DNA of 64,000 nt from CAZUYC01 sp964624475. Lineage in GTDB: Bacteria; Myxococcota_A; UBA9160; SMWR01. The translations under genes and the position numbers were made by a program. The DNA lies in NCBI GenBank assembly GCA_964624475.1, contig CAZUYC010000100.1, forward strand, positions 59,545-123,544, written 5' to 3'. The notes under the pieces are model-generated. The model did not search any database. It was not told the DNA's origin and saw only the letters and a list, made by a program, of their open reading frames with translations. Numbering within the stretch: the stretch's first letter is position 1; every line of letters starts with the position of its first letter. Shown here piece after piece: positions 17,041-25,473 of this stretch.

Positions 17041-18344
17041 CGCAGGAGCTGCTGGGCGCCGTCGCCGCGGTGAACCGCGCCTTCCTGCACGGCTATCCGG
17101 GCGAGGTGGCCCGGGCGCTCGAGTCGCTTCCGGTCGAGGAGGCGGTGGCCTTCCTCGAGGAGCAGGAGCCGGCCGCGGCCGCCTCCGCGATCGAGCGACT
17201 CACGCTCGACTCCGCCGAGCGGGTCCTGGCCGAGCTCCGCGACGACCTCGCGGCGGCCGCGATCGCGCGGATCGACCCGGCGCGGGCGGCGGCGCTGCTC
17301 GCGCGGCTCGACGAGCCCGCGCGTGAGCGGCGCCTCGCGCAGCTCGCGAGGCCCGCCGCGAGCGAGATCCGCGACCTGATCCGCTACCCAGCCGACAGCG
17401 CCGGAGCGCTGATGGATCCGCGCGCGCGCGCCTTCCGTCCCGACACGACCGTCCACGACGTGCTCGAGCGGCTGCGCGCCGCCCCGGAGCGGCGGCTCCA
17501 GGTCGTCTACGTCGTCGACGCCGGGGGCCGGCTCGCCGGCGCGGTGCCGCTGCAGGACGTGGCGCTGGCGGAGCCGGAAGCGCACCTCGACGCGCTCGTG
17601 CGCGGGCTGCCCGCGAGCGTGCCCGCGACGGCCGGGCGCCACGAGGTGATCGAGGAGTTCGAGACGCGCCGCGCGCCCAGCCTTCCGGTGGTGGACGCCG
17701 AGGGCCGCATGCTCGGGGTGATCCGTCAGACCGCGCTCGTCGAGGCGGCGCAGGAGGAGGCGAGCGTCGACCTCCAGACGATGGTGGGCGCGAGCCGCGA
17801 CGAGCGCGCGCTCTCGCCCTCGCTCTTCGCGGTGCGCCGGCGCCTGCCGTGGCTTCAGGTGAATCTGCTCACCGCCTTCCTCGCGGCCGCCGTCGTGGGT
17901 TTCTTCGAAGACACGATCGCCCGCTTCACGGCGCTCGCGGTGCTGCTGCCGGTGGTCGCCGGACAGTCCGGCAACACGGGAGCCCAGGCGCTCGCCGTCA
18001 CCATGCGCGGGCTCGCGCTGCGCGAGGTGCGGGCGCGCCACTGGCTCCGGGTGGCGGCGAAGGAGACGGGGACCGCGGCGCTGAACGGGCTCGCCGTGGC
18101 CGCGACCAGCTGCCTCGGCGTCTTCTGGTGGAGCGGCTCGCCCGGGCTCACGCTCGTGATCGGGCTCTCGATGCTGCTCTCGATGACGCTCGCCGGACTC
18201 TCCGGGGCGCTGATCCCGATGGCGCTCACGGCCGCGCGCCAGGACCCCGCCCAGGCCTCCTCGATCATCCTCACCACGGTGACCGACGTCGTGGGCTTCC
18301 TGAGCTTCCTCGGCATCGCGACGGCGCTCTCCGGCTTCTTGTAG
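17037..18344 (+). CDS. mgtE: MgtE-type magnesium channel/transporter
   Basis: 435 residues, GTG 17037 overlapping the upstream stop. The N domain (VEEAVAFLEEQEPAAAASAI), a CBS pair (about 120-250) with YPADSAGALMDP, the linker helix and five membrane helices are all present. The membrane part carries the hallmark PVVAGQSGNTGAQALAVTMRG, which lines the ion pathway, and QDPAQASSIILTTVTDVVGF, whose acidic residue binds Mg2+ in the pore. Length is close to the usual 450. Together with the truncated paralogue immediately upstream it forms a two-gene unit. No M-box riboswitch is recognisable upstream. Confidence 0.95.
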   Translation: MTQELLGAVAAVNRAFLHGYPGEVARALESLPVEEAVAFLEEQEPAAAASAIERLTLDSAERVLAELRDDLAAAAIARIDPARAAALLARLDEPARERRLAQLARPAASEIRDLIRYPADSAGALMDPRARAFRPDTTVHDVLERLRAAPERRLQVVYVVDAGGRLAGAVPLQDVALAEPEAHLDALVRGLPASVPATAGRHEVIEEFETRRAPSLPVVDAEGRMLGVIRQTALVEAAQEEASVDLQTMVGASRDERALSPSLFAVRRRLPWLQVNLLTAFLAAAVVGFFEDTIARFTALAVLLPVVAGQSGNTGAQALAVTMRGLALREVRARHWLRVAAKETGTAALNGLAVAATSCLGVFWWSGSPGLTLVIGLSMLLSMTLAGLSGALIPMALTAARQDPAQASSIILTTVTDVVGFLSFLGIATALSGFL

Positions 18345-18416
18345 GGCCGGCGCCTCGGCGGGCGGCCACACTCCGCCCGGCTTCGCCTCGCTGCGCAACC
18401 GCCCCGCGCGCTCGCC

Positions 18417-19583
18417 TCAGGGTGCGGCCGCCTCGGGTGCGCTCGCGTCGGGCTCGCGCTCCCGCACCAGGAGACGGACCGTCGAGGGCTTGATGTCCCG
18501 CGGCTCCACGCCCGAAGGATGCTCGACCTGCCCCGGCGCGAGGCGGAAGGTGCGCCGCCCGAAGCCGACCATTTCCGCGTCGATGCGCACGGAGATCGGC
18601 TGCGCGCGGCTGCGGAAGAGATCCCAGCGCGTGCCCGAGAGCTCCACCTCGACCTCCGGCGGCTCGATCCCCTGGAGCTCGAATCCCTCGGGCAGGTTCT
18701 CGACGCGCACCGGCGCGAAGACCCGCGCCTCGGTCAGGTCGGAGCCCGGCACGCGCACGAGCCAGAGTGCGGCCGCGATGGCGAACGCGGCCAGCGCCTC
18801 GGGCCAGCGGGCGGCGAGGGCCCGCCAGCGCGTGCGCGGACCCGGGGCCGGGGCGATGGCCGCGAGGTGGCGCCGCAGGACCCGGGCCAGCGCCTCCGCT
18901 CCGTGCAGCGACTCGAGCCTTCCATCGTGCGCCGCCGAGAGCGTTCCGCGCTCTTCCGAGACCACGATGCACAGCGCGTCGCAGCGCTCGGCGAGGCCGA
19001 GCGCCGCGGCGTGTCGCGTCCCGAGCGCCCCGAGCTGCTCGCGGGAAGTCGAGAGGGGCAGATGGACGGCGAAGCGCGCGACGCGTTCGCCCTGCACGAC
19101 GATCGCCCCGTCGTGGCCGGGCGATCCGGGGTCGAAGAGCGAGAGCAGCAGCGGCTCGCTCACGAGCCCGTCGAGCTCGATTCCGCCTTCGAGGTGGCGA
19201 TCCAGGGGCTCGCGGCCCGGGACGACGAGGAGCGCGCCGATCGGTCGGCTGGCGAGGCGGGCGAGCGCGCGGGCGATCGCCTCGAGCGCGCCGGGCGGCG
19301 GCGCCGGCGTGCGGCGCCCGAGCCCCACGACCGCGATCCGCTCGAAGAGGCGGCGCAGGTCGTCCTGGAACACCACGACCGTTACGATCACCACGATCGC
19401 CAGGAAGCCCTGGAGGATCCAGGCGGTGAGCTCGAAGTCGAGGCGGCTCACCACGAGGTAGAGGGCGCCGACGAGGCCGATCCCGAGCGCGGCGAAGCGC
19501 GCGCGCGAGCGCCGCAGCCACACGATCCCCGCGAAGACCATCGCCGCGACGATCGCAACGTCGAGGACGTCCGTGATCCGCAT
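18417..19583 (-). CDS. cdaA: CdaA-type diadenylate cyclase with C-terminal extension; DAC motif altered
   Basis: 388 residues, ATG 19583 (MRITDVLDVAIVA). Three N-terminal membrane helices, the cytosolic coupling segment FQDDLRRLFERI and a DAC domain (about 95-225) are present. The motif GHDGAIVVQGERVARFAVHL retains DGA. The second motif reads LGTRHAAALGLAE where active cyclases have RHR; the third position, near residue 191, is Ala. A further hydrophobic segment near 270 and a YbbR-like beta domain (VENLPEGFELQGIEPPEVEV) follow in the same chain, whereas Firmicutes encode CdaR separately. It would make c-di-AMP from two ATP at the membrane if active. Activity is uncertain because of the altered motif. 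It converges on mgtE. Confidence 0.85.
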   Translation of the reverse strand: MRITDVLDVAIVAAMVFAGIVWLRRSRARFAALGIGLVGALYLVVSRLDFELTAWILQGFLAIVVIVTVVVFQDDLRRLFERIAVVGLGRRTPAPPPGALEAIARALARLASRPIGALLVVPGREPLDRHLEGGIELDGLVSEPLLLSLFDPGSPGHDGAIVVQGERVARFAVHLPLSTSREQLGALGTRHAAALGLAERCDALCIVVSEERGTLSAAHDGRLESLHGAEALARVLRRHLAAIAPAPGPRTRWRALAARWPEALAAFAIAAALWLVRVPGSDLTEARVFAPVRVENLPEGFELQGIEPPEVEVELSGTRWDLFRSRAQPISVRIDAEMVGFGRRTFRLAPGQVEHPSGVEPRDIKPSTVRLLVREREPDASAPEAAAP

Positions 19584-19618
19584 GGCCCCCCGGTCAGCGA
19601 AGCGCGGGCCCCCGCCCA

Positions 19619-19655
19619 GCAAGGCCGCGCAGCGAGGCGGAGCCGAGCGAAGGCT
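19619..19655 (+). repeat. Dispersed GC-rich repeat copy between cdaA and the CNNM gene
   Basis: Reads GCAAGGCCGCGCAGCGAGGC then GGAGCCGAGCGAAGGC, in the opposite orientation to the copies at 6165 and 13951. It is preceded by GCGGGCCCCCGC, a short stem also found after the copies at 32567 and 46543. It lies in the 251-base divergent intergenic region. Confidence 0.85.
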
Positions 19656-19834
19656 TGGCGGCCGGTACCGCCGGCAGCCAGCCCGGCAAGGCCGGGATTC
19701 TGCGCAGCGCCGCGGGGTCGCGCAAGCGCCGCGGCGGGGGGGTGATACACTCCGCGCGGCAGGGCCCGGCCCCGGGGCTCGTGGAGGGGGAGCGCCTGCC
19801 CCGCCAGGGGAGGCGTGCGCGCAGCGCCCAAACG

Positions 19835-21190
19835 ATGGACGGCTCGCAAGCGATCGATCTCTCGATCTACGGCTGGCGGCTCGCGGCGACCCTCTTCTTC
19901 GTGCTCGTGAACGCCTTCTTCGTCGCGGCCGAGTTCTCGCTCGTGAAGGTGAGGCGGACGCAGATCCAGGCCCGCGCCGAGGCCGGGAGCTCGCGGGCGC
20001 GCACGGCGCAGCACATCCTCGATCACCAGGGCCGCTACCTCTCGGCCTGCCAGCTCGGCATCACGCTGGCGAGCCTGATCCTCGGTTGGCTGGCCGAGCC
20101 CGCGGTCGCGGAGCTCTTGCGGATCGCGGTCGGCGCCGCGGGCCTCGGAATCGACCCGGGCGACCCGTGGCTGCACGCCACCTCGCTGGCGATCGCGCTC
20201 GGGTTCATCACGACCCTCCACATGACGCTCGGCGAGCAGGCTCCCAAGATCTGGGCGATCCATCGGGCCGAGCGGACGGCGCTCGGGGTCGCCAAGCCGC
20301 TCCACCTCTTCACCCAGGCGCTCCGCCCCCTGATCCTCGTGATCAACGCGCTCTCGAACGGCGTGCTGCGCCTGCTCGGATTCTCGCTGGAGGAGATCGT
20401 CGATTCGGCGGCCCACAGCGCCGAGGAGCTGAAGCGAATCCTCTCCGCCTCGGCGGGGAGCGGCGAGATCACCCGCCGCCAGCTCGAGCTCGCGCAGAAC
20501 GTCCTCGACATCATCGAGCTCGAGGTGCGGCACATCATGGTTCCGCGCGTCGACGTGGTCTTCCTGAGCCTCCAGAACGATCCCGAGGCGAACCTGCGCG
20601 TCGTCCGCGAGAGCGGGCACTCGCGCTTCCCGCTCTGTGCGGTGGGCCTCGACACGGTGATGGGAATCGTCCACGCGAAGGACGTGCTGACCGCACTCGT
20701 CGCGGAGGAGGCGCCCGACCTGCAGGCGCTCGCGCGCAGCCCCGTCTACGTCTCCGCCACGCAGTCGGTCTCGCGGCTCATCTTCCAGCTGCAGCGCAGC
20801 CGCAGCCACTGCTCCGTCGTCGTCGACGAGCACGGAACCTGCGTCGGCCTCGCCTTCCTCGAGGACGCGCTCGAGGAGATCGTCGGTCCGATCTTCGACG
20901 AGTTCGACGAGGCGACGCCGGGCGTGGTGCGGCTCGGCTCGGGCTCGATCGAGATGCCGGGCTCGCTCTCGCTCCCGGAGGCGGCGGGGGTGCTCGAGCT
21001 CGGCGACCTCGAGGACGAGTCGGACACGGTCGGCGGCTACGTGGTGGCGCGGATCGGCAGGCTCCCGCGCAAGGGGGACCGCGTCGAGGTCGGCGACTGG
21101 GTCGCGACCGTCGAGTCCGTGCTGCGCCGGCGCATCGAGCGCCTGCGTTTCGATCCGATCGAGAAGGAGGAGCGCGCCGGTCGACGCTGA
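19835..21190 (+). CDS. CNNM/CorC-HlyC family membrane protein (hemolysin-type, DUF21-CBS)
   Basis: 451 residues. ATG 19835 is chosen because upstream in-frame sequence is low-complexity and lies over the repeat. The DUF21 domain (about 10-200) has VNAFFVAAEFSLVKVR and ACQLGITLASLILGWLAEP, typical of the family. A CBS pair follows (MVPRVDVVFLSL, FPLCAVGLDTVMGIVHAKDVL, HCSVVVDEHGTCVGL) and then a CorC/HlyC transporter-associated domain near 350-440 with DTVGGYVVARIGRLPRKGD. CNNM/CorC proteins export Mg2+ or Co2+ or regulate such efflux. Proximity to the mgtE pair suggests a magnesium homeostasis neighbourhood, although it is separated from mgtE by the divergent cdaA. Confidence 0.9.
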   Translation: MDGSQAIDLSIYGWRLAATLFFVLVNAFFVAAEFSLVKVRRTQIQARAEAGSSRARTAQHILDHQGRYLSACQLGITLASLILGWLAEPAVAELLRIAVGAAGLGIDPGDPWLHATSLAIALGFITTLHMTLGEQAPKIWAIHRAERTALGVAKPLHLFTQALRPLILVINALSNGVLRLLGFSLEEIVDSAAHSAEELKRILSASAGSGEITRRQLELAQNVLDIIELEVRHIMVPRVDVVFLSLQNDPEANLRVVRESGHSRFPLCAVGLDTVMGIVHAKDVLTALVAEEAPDLQALARSPVYVSATQSVSRLIFQLQRSRSHCSVVVDEHGTCVGLAFLEDALEEIVGPIFDEFDEATPGVVRLGSGSIEMPGSLSLPEAAGVLELGDLEDESDTVGGYVVARIGRLPRKGDRVEVGDWVATVESVLRRRIERLRFDPIEKEERAGRR

Positions 21191-21209
21191 CCGGCGCGGG
21201 GGGGGGAGC

Positions 21210-22520
21210 GTGCTCGAGGGGAGCGGAAAGAGCGGCGCGGTCGAGACCTCGCTCGACGTGCCGGCGAGGGAGTGGGACACCCCGATGTACCGCCAGGCCG
21301 TGGCGCAGCTCGACGCGGCCGCGCGCGAGATGCAGCTCGACGAGAACCTCTGGGAGCGGCTGCGCTCGCCGCAGCGCGCGCACGTCGTCTCGTTCCCGTT
21401 CCGCCGCGACGACTACACCACGGTCGAGACGCTGGTCGGCTACCGCGTGCAGCACCTGCTCACGATGGGGCCCACCAAGGGCGGCATCCGCTACGCGGCG
21501 GACGTCGACCTCGGCGACGTGACGGCGCTCTCGATGTTGATGTCGTGGAAGTGCTCGATCATGAACCTGCCCTTCGGCGGGGCGAAGGGCGGCGTCCGCG
21601 TCGACCCGACCGCGCTCTCGCAGGCGGAGCTGCAGCGCATCACCCGGCGCTACACCTCGGAGATCATCGAGGTGATCGGCCCGGACCGCGACATCCCGGC
21701 TCCGGACCTCGGTACCGACGAGCAGGTGATGGCCTGGATCATGGACACCTACTCGCAGCAGAAGGGGTTCACGGTGCCGGGCGTCGTGACCGGCAAGCCC
21801 GTGGAGCTCGGCGGCTCGCACGGGCGCCGCGAGGCGACCGGCCGCGGCGTGATCGCCTGCGCCGTCGAGGCGGCCCGGCACTTGACCCTCCCGCTCGAGG
21901 GGGCGCGCTTCGTGGTGCAGGGCTACGGCGAGGTCGGCGCGACCAGCGCGCGCATCGCCCGCTCGATCGGTGCGCGCGTGATCGCCGTCTCCGACGCGAA
22001 GGGCGGGGTGCTCGACCGGGGCGGGCTCGACCTTTCGAAGGTCGACGCCTGGGTGCGCGAGCACCGCTTCCTCGAGGGCATGCCGGGCGTCGAGCACCTC
22101 TCGAACCCGGAGCTCCTCGAGCTCCCCTGCGAGGTCCTGGTCCCGGCCGCCGTGCAGAACCAGATCACCGAGGCGAACGCCGGCCGCGTCGCCTGCCGGC
22201 TGCTCGTCGAAGGCGCGAACGGGCCCACGAGCGTCGCGGCCGACGCGATCCTCGCCGAGCGCGGCATCTTCGTCGTGCCCGACGTCCTCGCCAATGCCGG
22301 CGGCGTGACCGTCTCCTACTTCGAGTGGGTGCAGGGTCTCCAGCACTTCTTCTGGTCCGAGGAGGACGTGAACAGCCGCCTGATCTCGCTGATGCAGCGC
22401 GCCTTCCAGGACGTGCTCGGCGTGGCGCGCGCGCGCGGCGTCTCGCTGCGCAGCGCCGCGCTGATCCGGGGCATCGAGCGGATCAAGGAAGCCAAGCGCC
22501 GCCGCGGCATCTTTCCCTGA
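21210..22520 (+). CDS. gdhA: Glu/Leu/Phe/Val-family glutamate dehydrogenase
   Basis: 436 residues, GTG 21210, 19 bases after the CNNM stop with a G-rich Shine-Dalgarno region. NAD(P)-dependent oxidative deamination of glutamate to 2-oxoglutarate. The dimerisation/substrate domain contains GPTKGGIRY and the catalytic-lysine region PFGGAKGGVRVDP. PAPDLGTDEQVMAWIMDTYS and SHGRREATGRGV follow. The Rossmann motif reads VVQGYGEVGATSARI. VEGANGPTS and VVPDVLANAGGVTVSYFEW lie near the C-terminus. Length (about 430) fits the small hexameric class. Coenzyme preference is not clear by eye. Confidence 0.93.
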   Translation: MLEGSGKSGAVETSLDVPAREWDTPMYRQAVAQLDAAAREMQLDENLWERLRSPQRAHVVSFPFRRDDYTTVETLVGYRVQHLLTMGPTKGGIRYAADVDLGDVTALSMLMSWKCSIMNLPFGGAKGGVRVDPTALSQAELQRITRRYTSEIIEVIGPDRDIPAPDLGTDEQVMAWIMDTYSQQKGFTVPGVVTGKPVELGGSHGRREATGRGVIACAVEAARHLTLPLEGARFVVQGYGEVGATSARIARSIGARVIAVSDAKGGVLDRGGLDLSKVDAWVREHRFLEGMPGVEHLSNPELLELPCEVLVPAAVQNQITEANAGRVACRLLVEGANGPTSVAADAILAERGIFVVPDVLANAGGVTVSYFEWVQGLQHFFWSEEDVNSRLISLMQRAFQDVLGVARARGVSLRSAALIRGIERIKEAKRRRGIFP

Positions 22521-22530
22521 GGTCGACCTC

Positions 22531-23349
22531 GTGGGCAGCGACGCCGCGCCGGTGCTCTACGTCGGCCAGCCGATGGAAGCCGTCGCGCTGCACACGATCG
22601 GCCGGGGAACGGCGGCGGCCTTCTGCGCGGGCTGCCCCGGCCGCGAGGGCGCCAACGAGGATGCGGCGGCGCTGATCCCGCTCGACGAGGGATCGGCGGT
22701 GCTCGCCGTGGCCGACGGCCTCGGCAGCACTCCCCAGGGCGATCACGCGGCGAGCCTGGCGGTGCGCTCGCTCATCCAGGCCCTCGAGCCGGCCGAGCGG
22801 GAGCGCTCGACCCTGCGTACGGCGATCCTGAACGGGATCGAGCGCGCGAGCCAGGCGGTGGCGCGCCTCGGGACGGGTGCCGCGACCACGCTCACCGTGG
22901 CCGAGATCCAGGAGGACGTGGTGCGTCCCTATCACGTGGGCGACTCGATGCTGCTGGTCGTCGGTCAGCGCGGGCGCATCAAGTTCCAGAGCGTCCCGCA
23001 CTCGCCCGTCGGCTTCGCGGTCGAGTCGGGGCTGCTGGGCGAGCGTGAAGCGCTCCACCACGAGGACCGCCACCTCGTCTCGAACGTGCTCGGAGCCCGC
23101 GACATGCGCATCGAGATCGGGCCGACGCTCGACCTGGCCCCGCGCGACACGCTGCTGCTCGCGAGCGACGGCCTCGCCGACAACCTGAGCCTGCGCGAGA
23201 TCGCTGACCGGATCCGCCGCGGCCCGATCGCGGCGTGCGCGCGCCGCCTCGTCGACGACGCCCGGCGCCGCATGACGGCCCCGGGCCCCGGCGACCCTTC
23301 GAAGCCGGACGATCTGACGCTGGTGCTCTTCCGGCTCTCCGGGGGATGA
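22531..23349 (+). CDS. PP2C-family serine/threonine protein phosphatase
   Basis: 272 residues, GTG 22531, 10 bases after gdhA. Metal-dependent phosphatase fold: REGANEDA (first metal Asp region), VADGLGSTPQGDHAA (second Asp-Gly), TGAATTLTVAEI, HVGDSMLLVV, LLASDGLADNLS and a final KPDDLTLVLFRL with the conserved Asp. It is soluble and cytosolic with no membrane or sensor domain. The likely partners are Ser/Thr kinases or phosphorylated antisigma systems elsewhere. Tight spacing with gdhA suggests cotranscription and a possible link to nitrogen metabolism. It is the last intact core gene before the decayed accessory stretch. Confidence 0.87.
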   Translation: MGSDAAPVLYVGQPMEAVALHTIGRGTAAAFCAGCPGREGANEDAAALIPLDEGSAVLAVADGLGSTPQGDHAASLAVRSLIQALEPAERERSTLRTAILNGIERASQAVARLGTGAATTLTVAEIQEDVVRPYHVGDSMLLVVGQRGRIKFQSVPHSPVGFAVESGLLGEREALHHEDRHLVSNVLGARDMRIEIGPTLDLAPRDTLLLASDGLADNLSLREIADRIRRGPIAACARRLVDDARRRMTAPGPGDPSKPDDLTLVLFRLSGG

Positions 23350-23396
23350 ACGCGGAGGGCGGCGATGTCCTTGCGTCGTCCGCCCGCCATCCCGTT

Positions 23397-23814
23397 TCAA
23401 CCGCTCGGGCGAAGTCCGCGATCAGCGACGTAGCGCGCGAGCCAGTCGGGAAGGTCTTGCAGGACGGATTCCACTGAACTGAGTAGTTCCGACCAGGTGA
23501 GCCGAACAAAGCGGCGCGTCGGCGAGATCCCAGCCGAGGCGCCAGTTCCGCGTGAGTTCGTAGTACCGGCCGTCCTGGATGGCCCGCGGATCGGCGAACG
23601 CGGGGTGCGGCGCCGCGCCGCCGCCCGATGGGCGGAAGAGGTACCGGTCGAACTTGCCCCGGTGCTCGGGCTTCGTGCGGTCGTTCGGGGACCGGTACTT
23701 GGCTTCGATGAACGCGATCCCAGCCTCGCCGAAGTCGAGAACGACATCGGGCTCCGCGCCGTTCCGCAGCCTCCGCGACGGCGTCGCTACAAGCGACGAG
23801 CGCGCTCCGCACAT
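23397..23814 (-). pseudogene. Frameshifted remnant resembling a PD-(D/E)XK nuclease-fold protein
   Basis: From ATG 23814 one frame reads AEPDVVLDFGEAGIAFIEAKYRS, then YYELTRNWRLGWDLADAP. The pattern of Asp followed by E-A-K is typical of PD-(D/E)XK folds. After about 23515 protein-like sequence continues in another frame (RRFVRLTWSELL, then DLPDWLARYVADRGLRPSG) to a stop at 23397. The two halves together look like one protein of about 140 residues broken by a one-base shift. No N-terminal extension can be supported. Role unknown; a restriction-endonuclease-like or DUF protein is possible. It may be a broken gene or a sequence error. Confidence 0.5.
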
Positions 23815-24092
23815 GTTCCGTCGCCGGTTTCGGCCGAACCGGGGCGCCCCAGAGGAGCAGACTCGGCGCGCTGGGGAGAGGCCCGGCTACACGCACCTCG
23901 TGACTGCGGGGACGGACGGTGTCGCGACCCGACGACGCAGCTCTTCGGTCCACGCGAGTTCCGGACGTGGGCGAAGTACGTCCCTGGCCCGCACTTCGCG
24001 GCGTTCGTCCGGCTGCACGAGTCGCACACCTCCGGAGCCGTGGGAGCCCTGGCCGAGTGATCGCCCCAGGGCTGCCCGACCCAGTCGACGGA
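23815..24092. other. Region with no supportable gene
   Basis: All six frames are either interrupted or show only Arg/Pro/Ser-rich compositional translations. The + strand frame ending at 24060 (FRTWAKYVPGPHFAAFVR) is somewhat protein-like but has no start or family match I can recognise. Probably decayed sequence at the edge of the accessory island. Confidence 0.4.
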
Positions 24093-24510
24093 ACTTGATT
24101 CTCGCGCTCTTCTCCGATCGCCGGGGTATGGACGGGGTACAAGCAGGGCGGACCGGGAGCGTGTGTGACACCTGACGTTGATGGCTCGTCAGGGGGGACG
24201 GACTGGGGTAGATGGGGTTGGCTTCCGGGGCGGTCCGGGCCGGCATGGGATCCAGCCCGCCCCGGTCCGATCCGCTCCTACACCAGCCCGCCGAGGCGCT
24301 CGATCGTCTCGCGGGCCTCGCGCACCACGCGGTCCACGATCTTGGCGCAGGAGGCGACCTCGTGGATGCCGCCGCAGCCCTGGCCGGTGGGCATGCAGGC
24401 GCGGTCGGGGTCGAGCTGGCCCTGGCCCATCGCCATGCCGAGCACGCCGGCCTGAGCGGAGACGCGCATCGGCTCCGGGAAGGGCAGGATCTCCTCCGCT
24501 GCTCCTCCCA
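24093..24510. repeat. Copy 1 of a long imperfect direct duplication flanking the accessory island
   Basis: Begins ACTTGATTCTCGCGCT, continues TTCTCCGATCGCCGGGGTAT, and after a variable middle runs into the 3' end of a nitronate monooxygenase-like gene up to about 24510. The second copy is 26876-27238, in the same orientation. By eye the conserved parts are about 90 percent identical; the middle differs by indels. The two copies enclose the toxin-antitoxin pair, the response-regulator remnant and the nucleotidyltransferase-like gene. Confidence 0.75.
24278..24510 (-). pseudogene. 3' fragment of a nitronate monooxygenase gene
   Basis: Only the last 75 or so residues of the protein remain, from EEILPFPEPMRVSAQAG through MPTGQGCGGIHEVASC to a C-terminus ERLGGLV and stop at 24278. 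The same C-terminus occurs in the pseudogene at 27004-27604, differing at several residues. Upstream of about 24510 the similarity stops abruptly inside unrelated sequence (GCAALRSLGGA). The FMN-binding core is absent, so it cannot be functional. It is a duplication or recombination scar of the 27 kb copy. Confidence 0.75.
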
Positions 24511-24634
24511 GGCTCCTGAGTGCGGCGCACCCGACCGAAGCGGGCTGCGCGGACGCGGATCGCCCGCTGATCCGTCCTGGCCGTCGTCCGATCGCGGTAG
24601 CCGAGCGCATCCGGGGGCCGTGACGGTCACGACC

Positions 24635-25060
24635 TCAGCCGGGGAGGACGGCGAACCCCTCGCCCGACGCAGCGGCCCGGAGTCGCTCGTCGAAGGAGAC
24701 GACTGTGTGGCTCCTCGTCTCGCCACGCGACCAGACGAGCGCCGCCGCCAGCTGGAAGGCGTCCGCCGCGCGCAGGGGATGCACGCCGAGTAGACGTTCC
24801 GCGCGGTCGCGAACCGCCTCGGTCGGAAGAACCTCCGACCACTCGATGGCCAGGGAAGCGAGCAGGCGTCGGGCCCGTTGCGCCACCGAAGCAGCGAGAT
24901 TCCCGTCCCGACGCCCGCGAGCGAACGCCGAGAGACACTCTGTGCGCGTGCCCCACCACACGACGAGCGAAGGGTCCGCAGTGGCCAGCCGACGAATCTC
25001 CCGCGAGGCGGGCTCCGAGACGCAGAGCGGCACCAGGGCGGAGGTGTCCCAGAACCTCAC
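24635..25060 (-). CDS. vapC: PIN-domain toxin (VapC-like ribonuclease)
   Basis: 141 residues, GTG 25060 overlapping the antitoxin stop as GTGA. PIN-fold Mg2+-dependent RNase of a type II toxin-antitoxin pair. The first catalytic Asp is in the N-terminal FWDTSALVPL; the conserved acidic residue follows in GTRTECLSAFARG, then LRAADAFQLAAAL and VVSFDERLRAAA with the later acidic cluster. Length is typical. The target RNA (often initiator tRNA or rRNA) cannot be read. It sits inside the duplicated-flank island, in keeping with mobile or accessory origin. Antitoxin identity (Phd-type, not VapB AbrB-type) makes the pair a mixed Phd/PIN module, which is common. Confidence 0.88.
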   Translation of the reverse strand: MRFWDTSALVPLCVSEPASREIRRLATADPSLVVWWGTRTECLSAFARGRRDGNLAASVAQRARRLLASLAIEWSEVLPTEAVRDRAERLLGVHPLRAADAFQLAAALVWSRGETRSHTVVSFDERLRAAASGEGFAVLPG

Positions 25061-25344
25061 CCCCGCTCCTCCCGCTCTTCGGCTGCGGCCTTGCGCATGA
25101 AGGCCTTCGGGTCGCGGCCGCGAGGAAGTCGCCAGAATCCCCTCGGGAGCCGTCCCGTCCCGATGCGCACGAGGCCCCTGCGCTCGAGATCCCGGAGCGC
25201 GGCTTCGCGTTCCCGCTCGCCCACGGGAACGAGCCGCGCCACGGGGACGTTTCGTTCCGTCACGACGATCTCCTCCCCCGCCTTGACGCGGGCGAGGTAG
25301 CGGCTCAGCTGGGCCTTGAGCTCCGCGACGCCGGTCCGTTGCAT
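25057..25344 (-). CDS. Phd/YefM-type antitoxin
   Basis: 95 residues, ATG 25344. The N-terminal Phd/YefM DNA-binding domain reads VAELKAQLSRYLARVKAGEE, IVVTERNVPVARLVPV, the standard fold for this family. The C-terminal half (RLPRGFWRLPRGRDPKAFM) is the basic toxin-binding tail. It would bind the PIN toxin and repress its own promoter. No Shine-Dalgarno is evident just upstream. The start codon instead abuts a 17-base inverted repeat that probably is the operator, so the message may be leaderless or have a very short leader. Confidence 0.88.
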   Translation of the reverse strand: MQRTGVAELKAQLSRYLARVKAGEEIVVTERNVPVARLVPVGEREREAALRDLERRGLVRIGTGRLPRGFWRLPRGRDPKAFMRKAAAEEREERG

Positions 25345-25361
25345 ATGACCATGATAGTCAT
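25345..25361 (-). promoter_or_regulatory. Inverted-repeat operator candidate of the toxin-antitoxin operon
   Basis: ATGAC-N7-GTCAT (25345-25361) lies immediately upstream of the antitoxin start, with a further GTCAT at 25362-25366. It is locally AT-rich in an otherwise GC-rich region, as expected for a promoter. Phd/YefM antitoxins bind such palindromes to autorepress. Inferred from position and symmetry only. Confidence 0.5.
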
Positions 25362-25473
25362 GTCATGAGGACCTGACAAGCCCACCAGACGTCGAAGCGC
25401 GCCCGCCTGCCGCTGGCACCGCGTCCACGAGATCGTCCGCGCGCCGGGAGCGCTCCAGGGCGGCGCGGTCCCA

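Noticed and set aside
23815..24092. Coding sequence on the plus strand ending at 24060
   Set aside because: The tail is somewhat protein-like, but there is no start with a Shine-Dalgarno, no recognisable motif, and the frame's first half overlaps the PD-(D/E)XK-like remnant.
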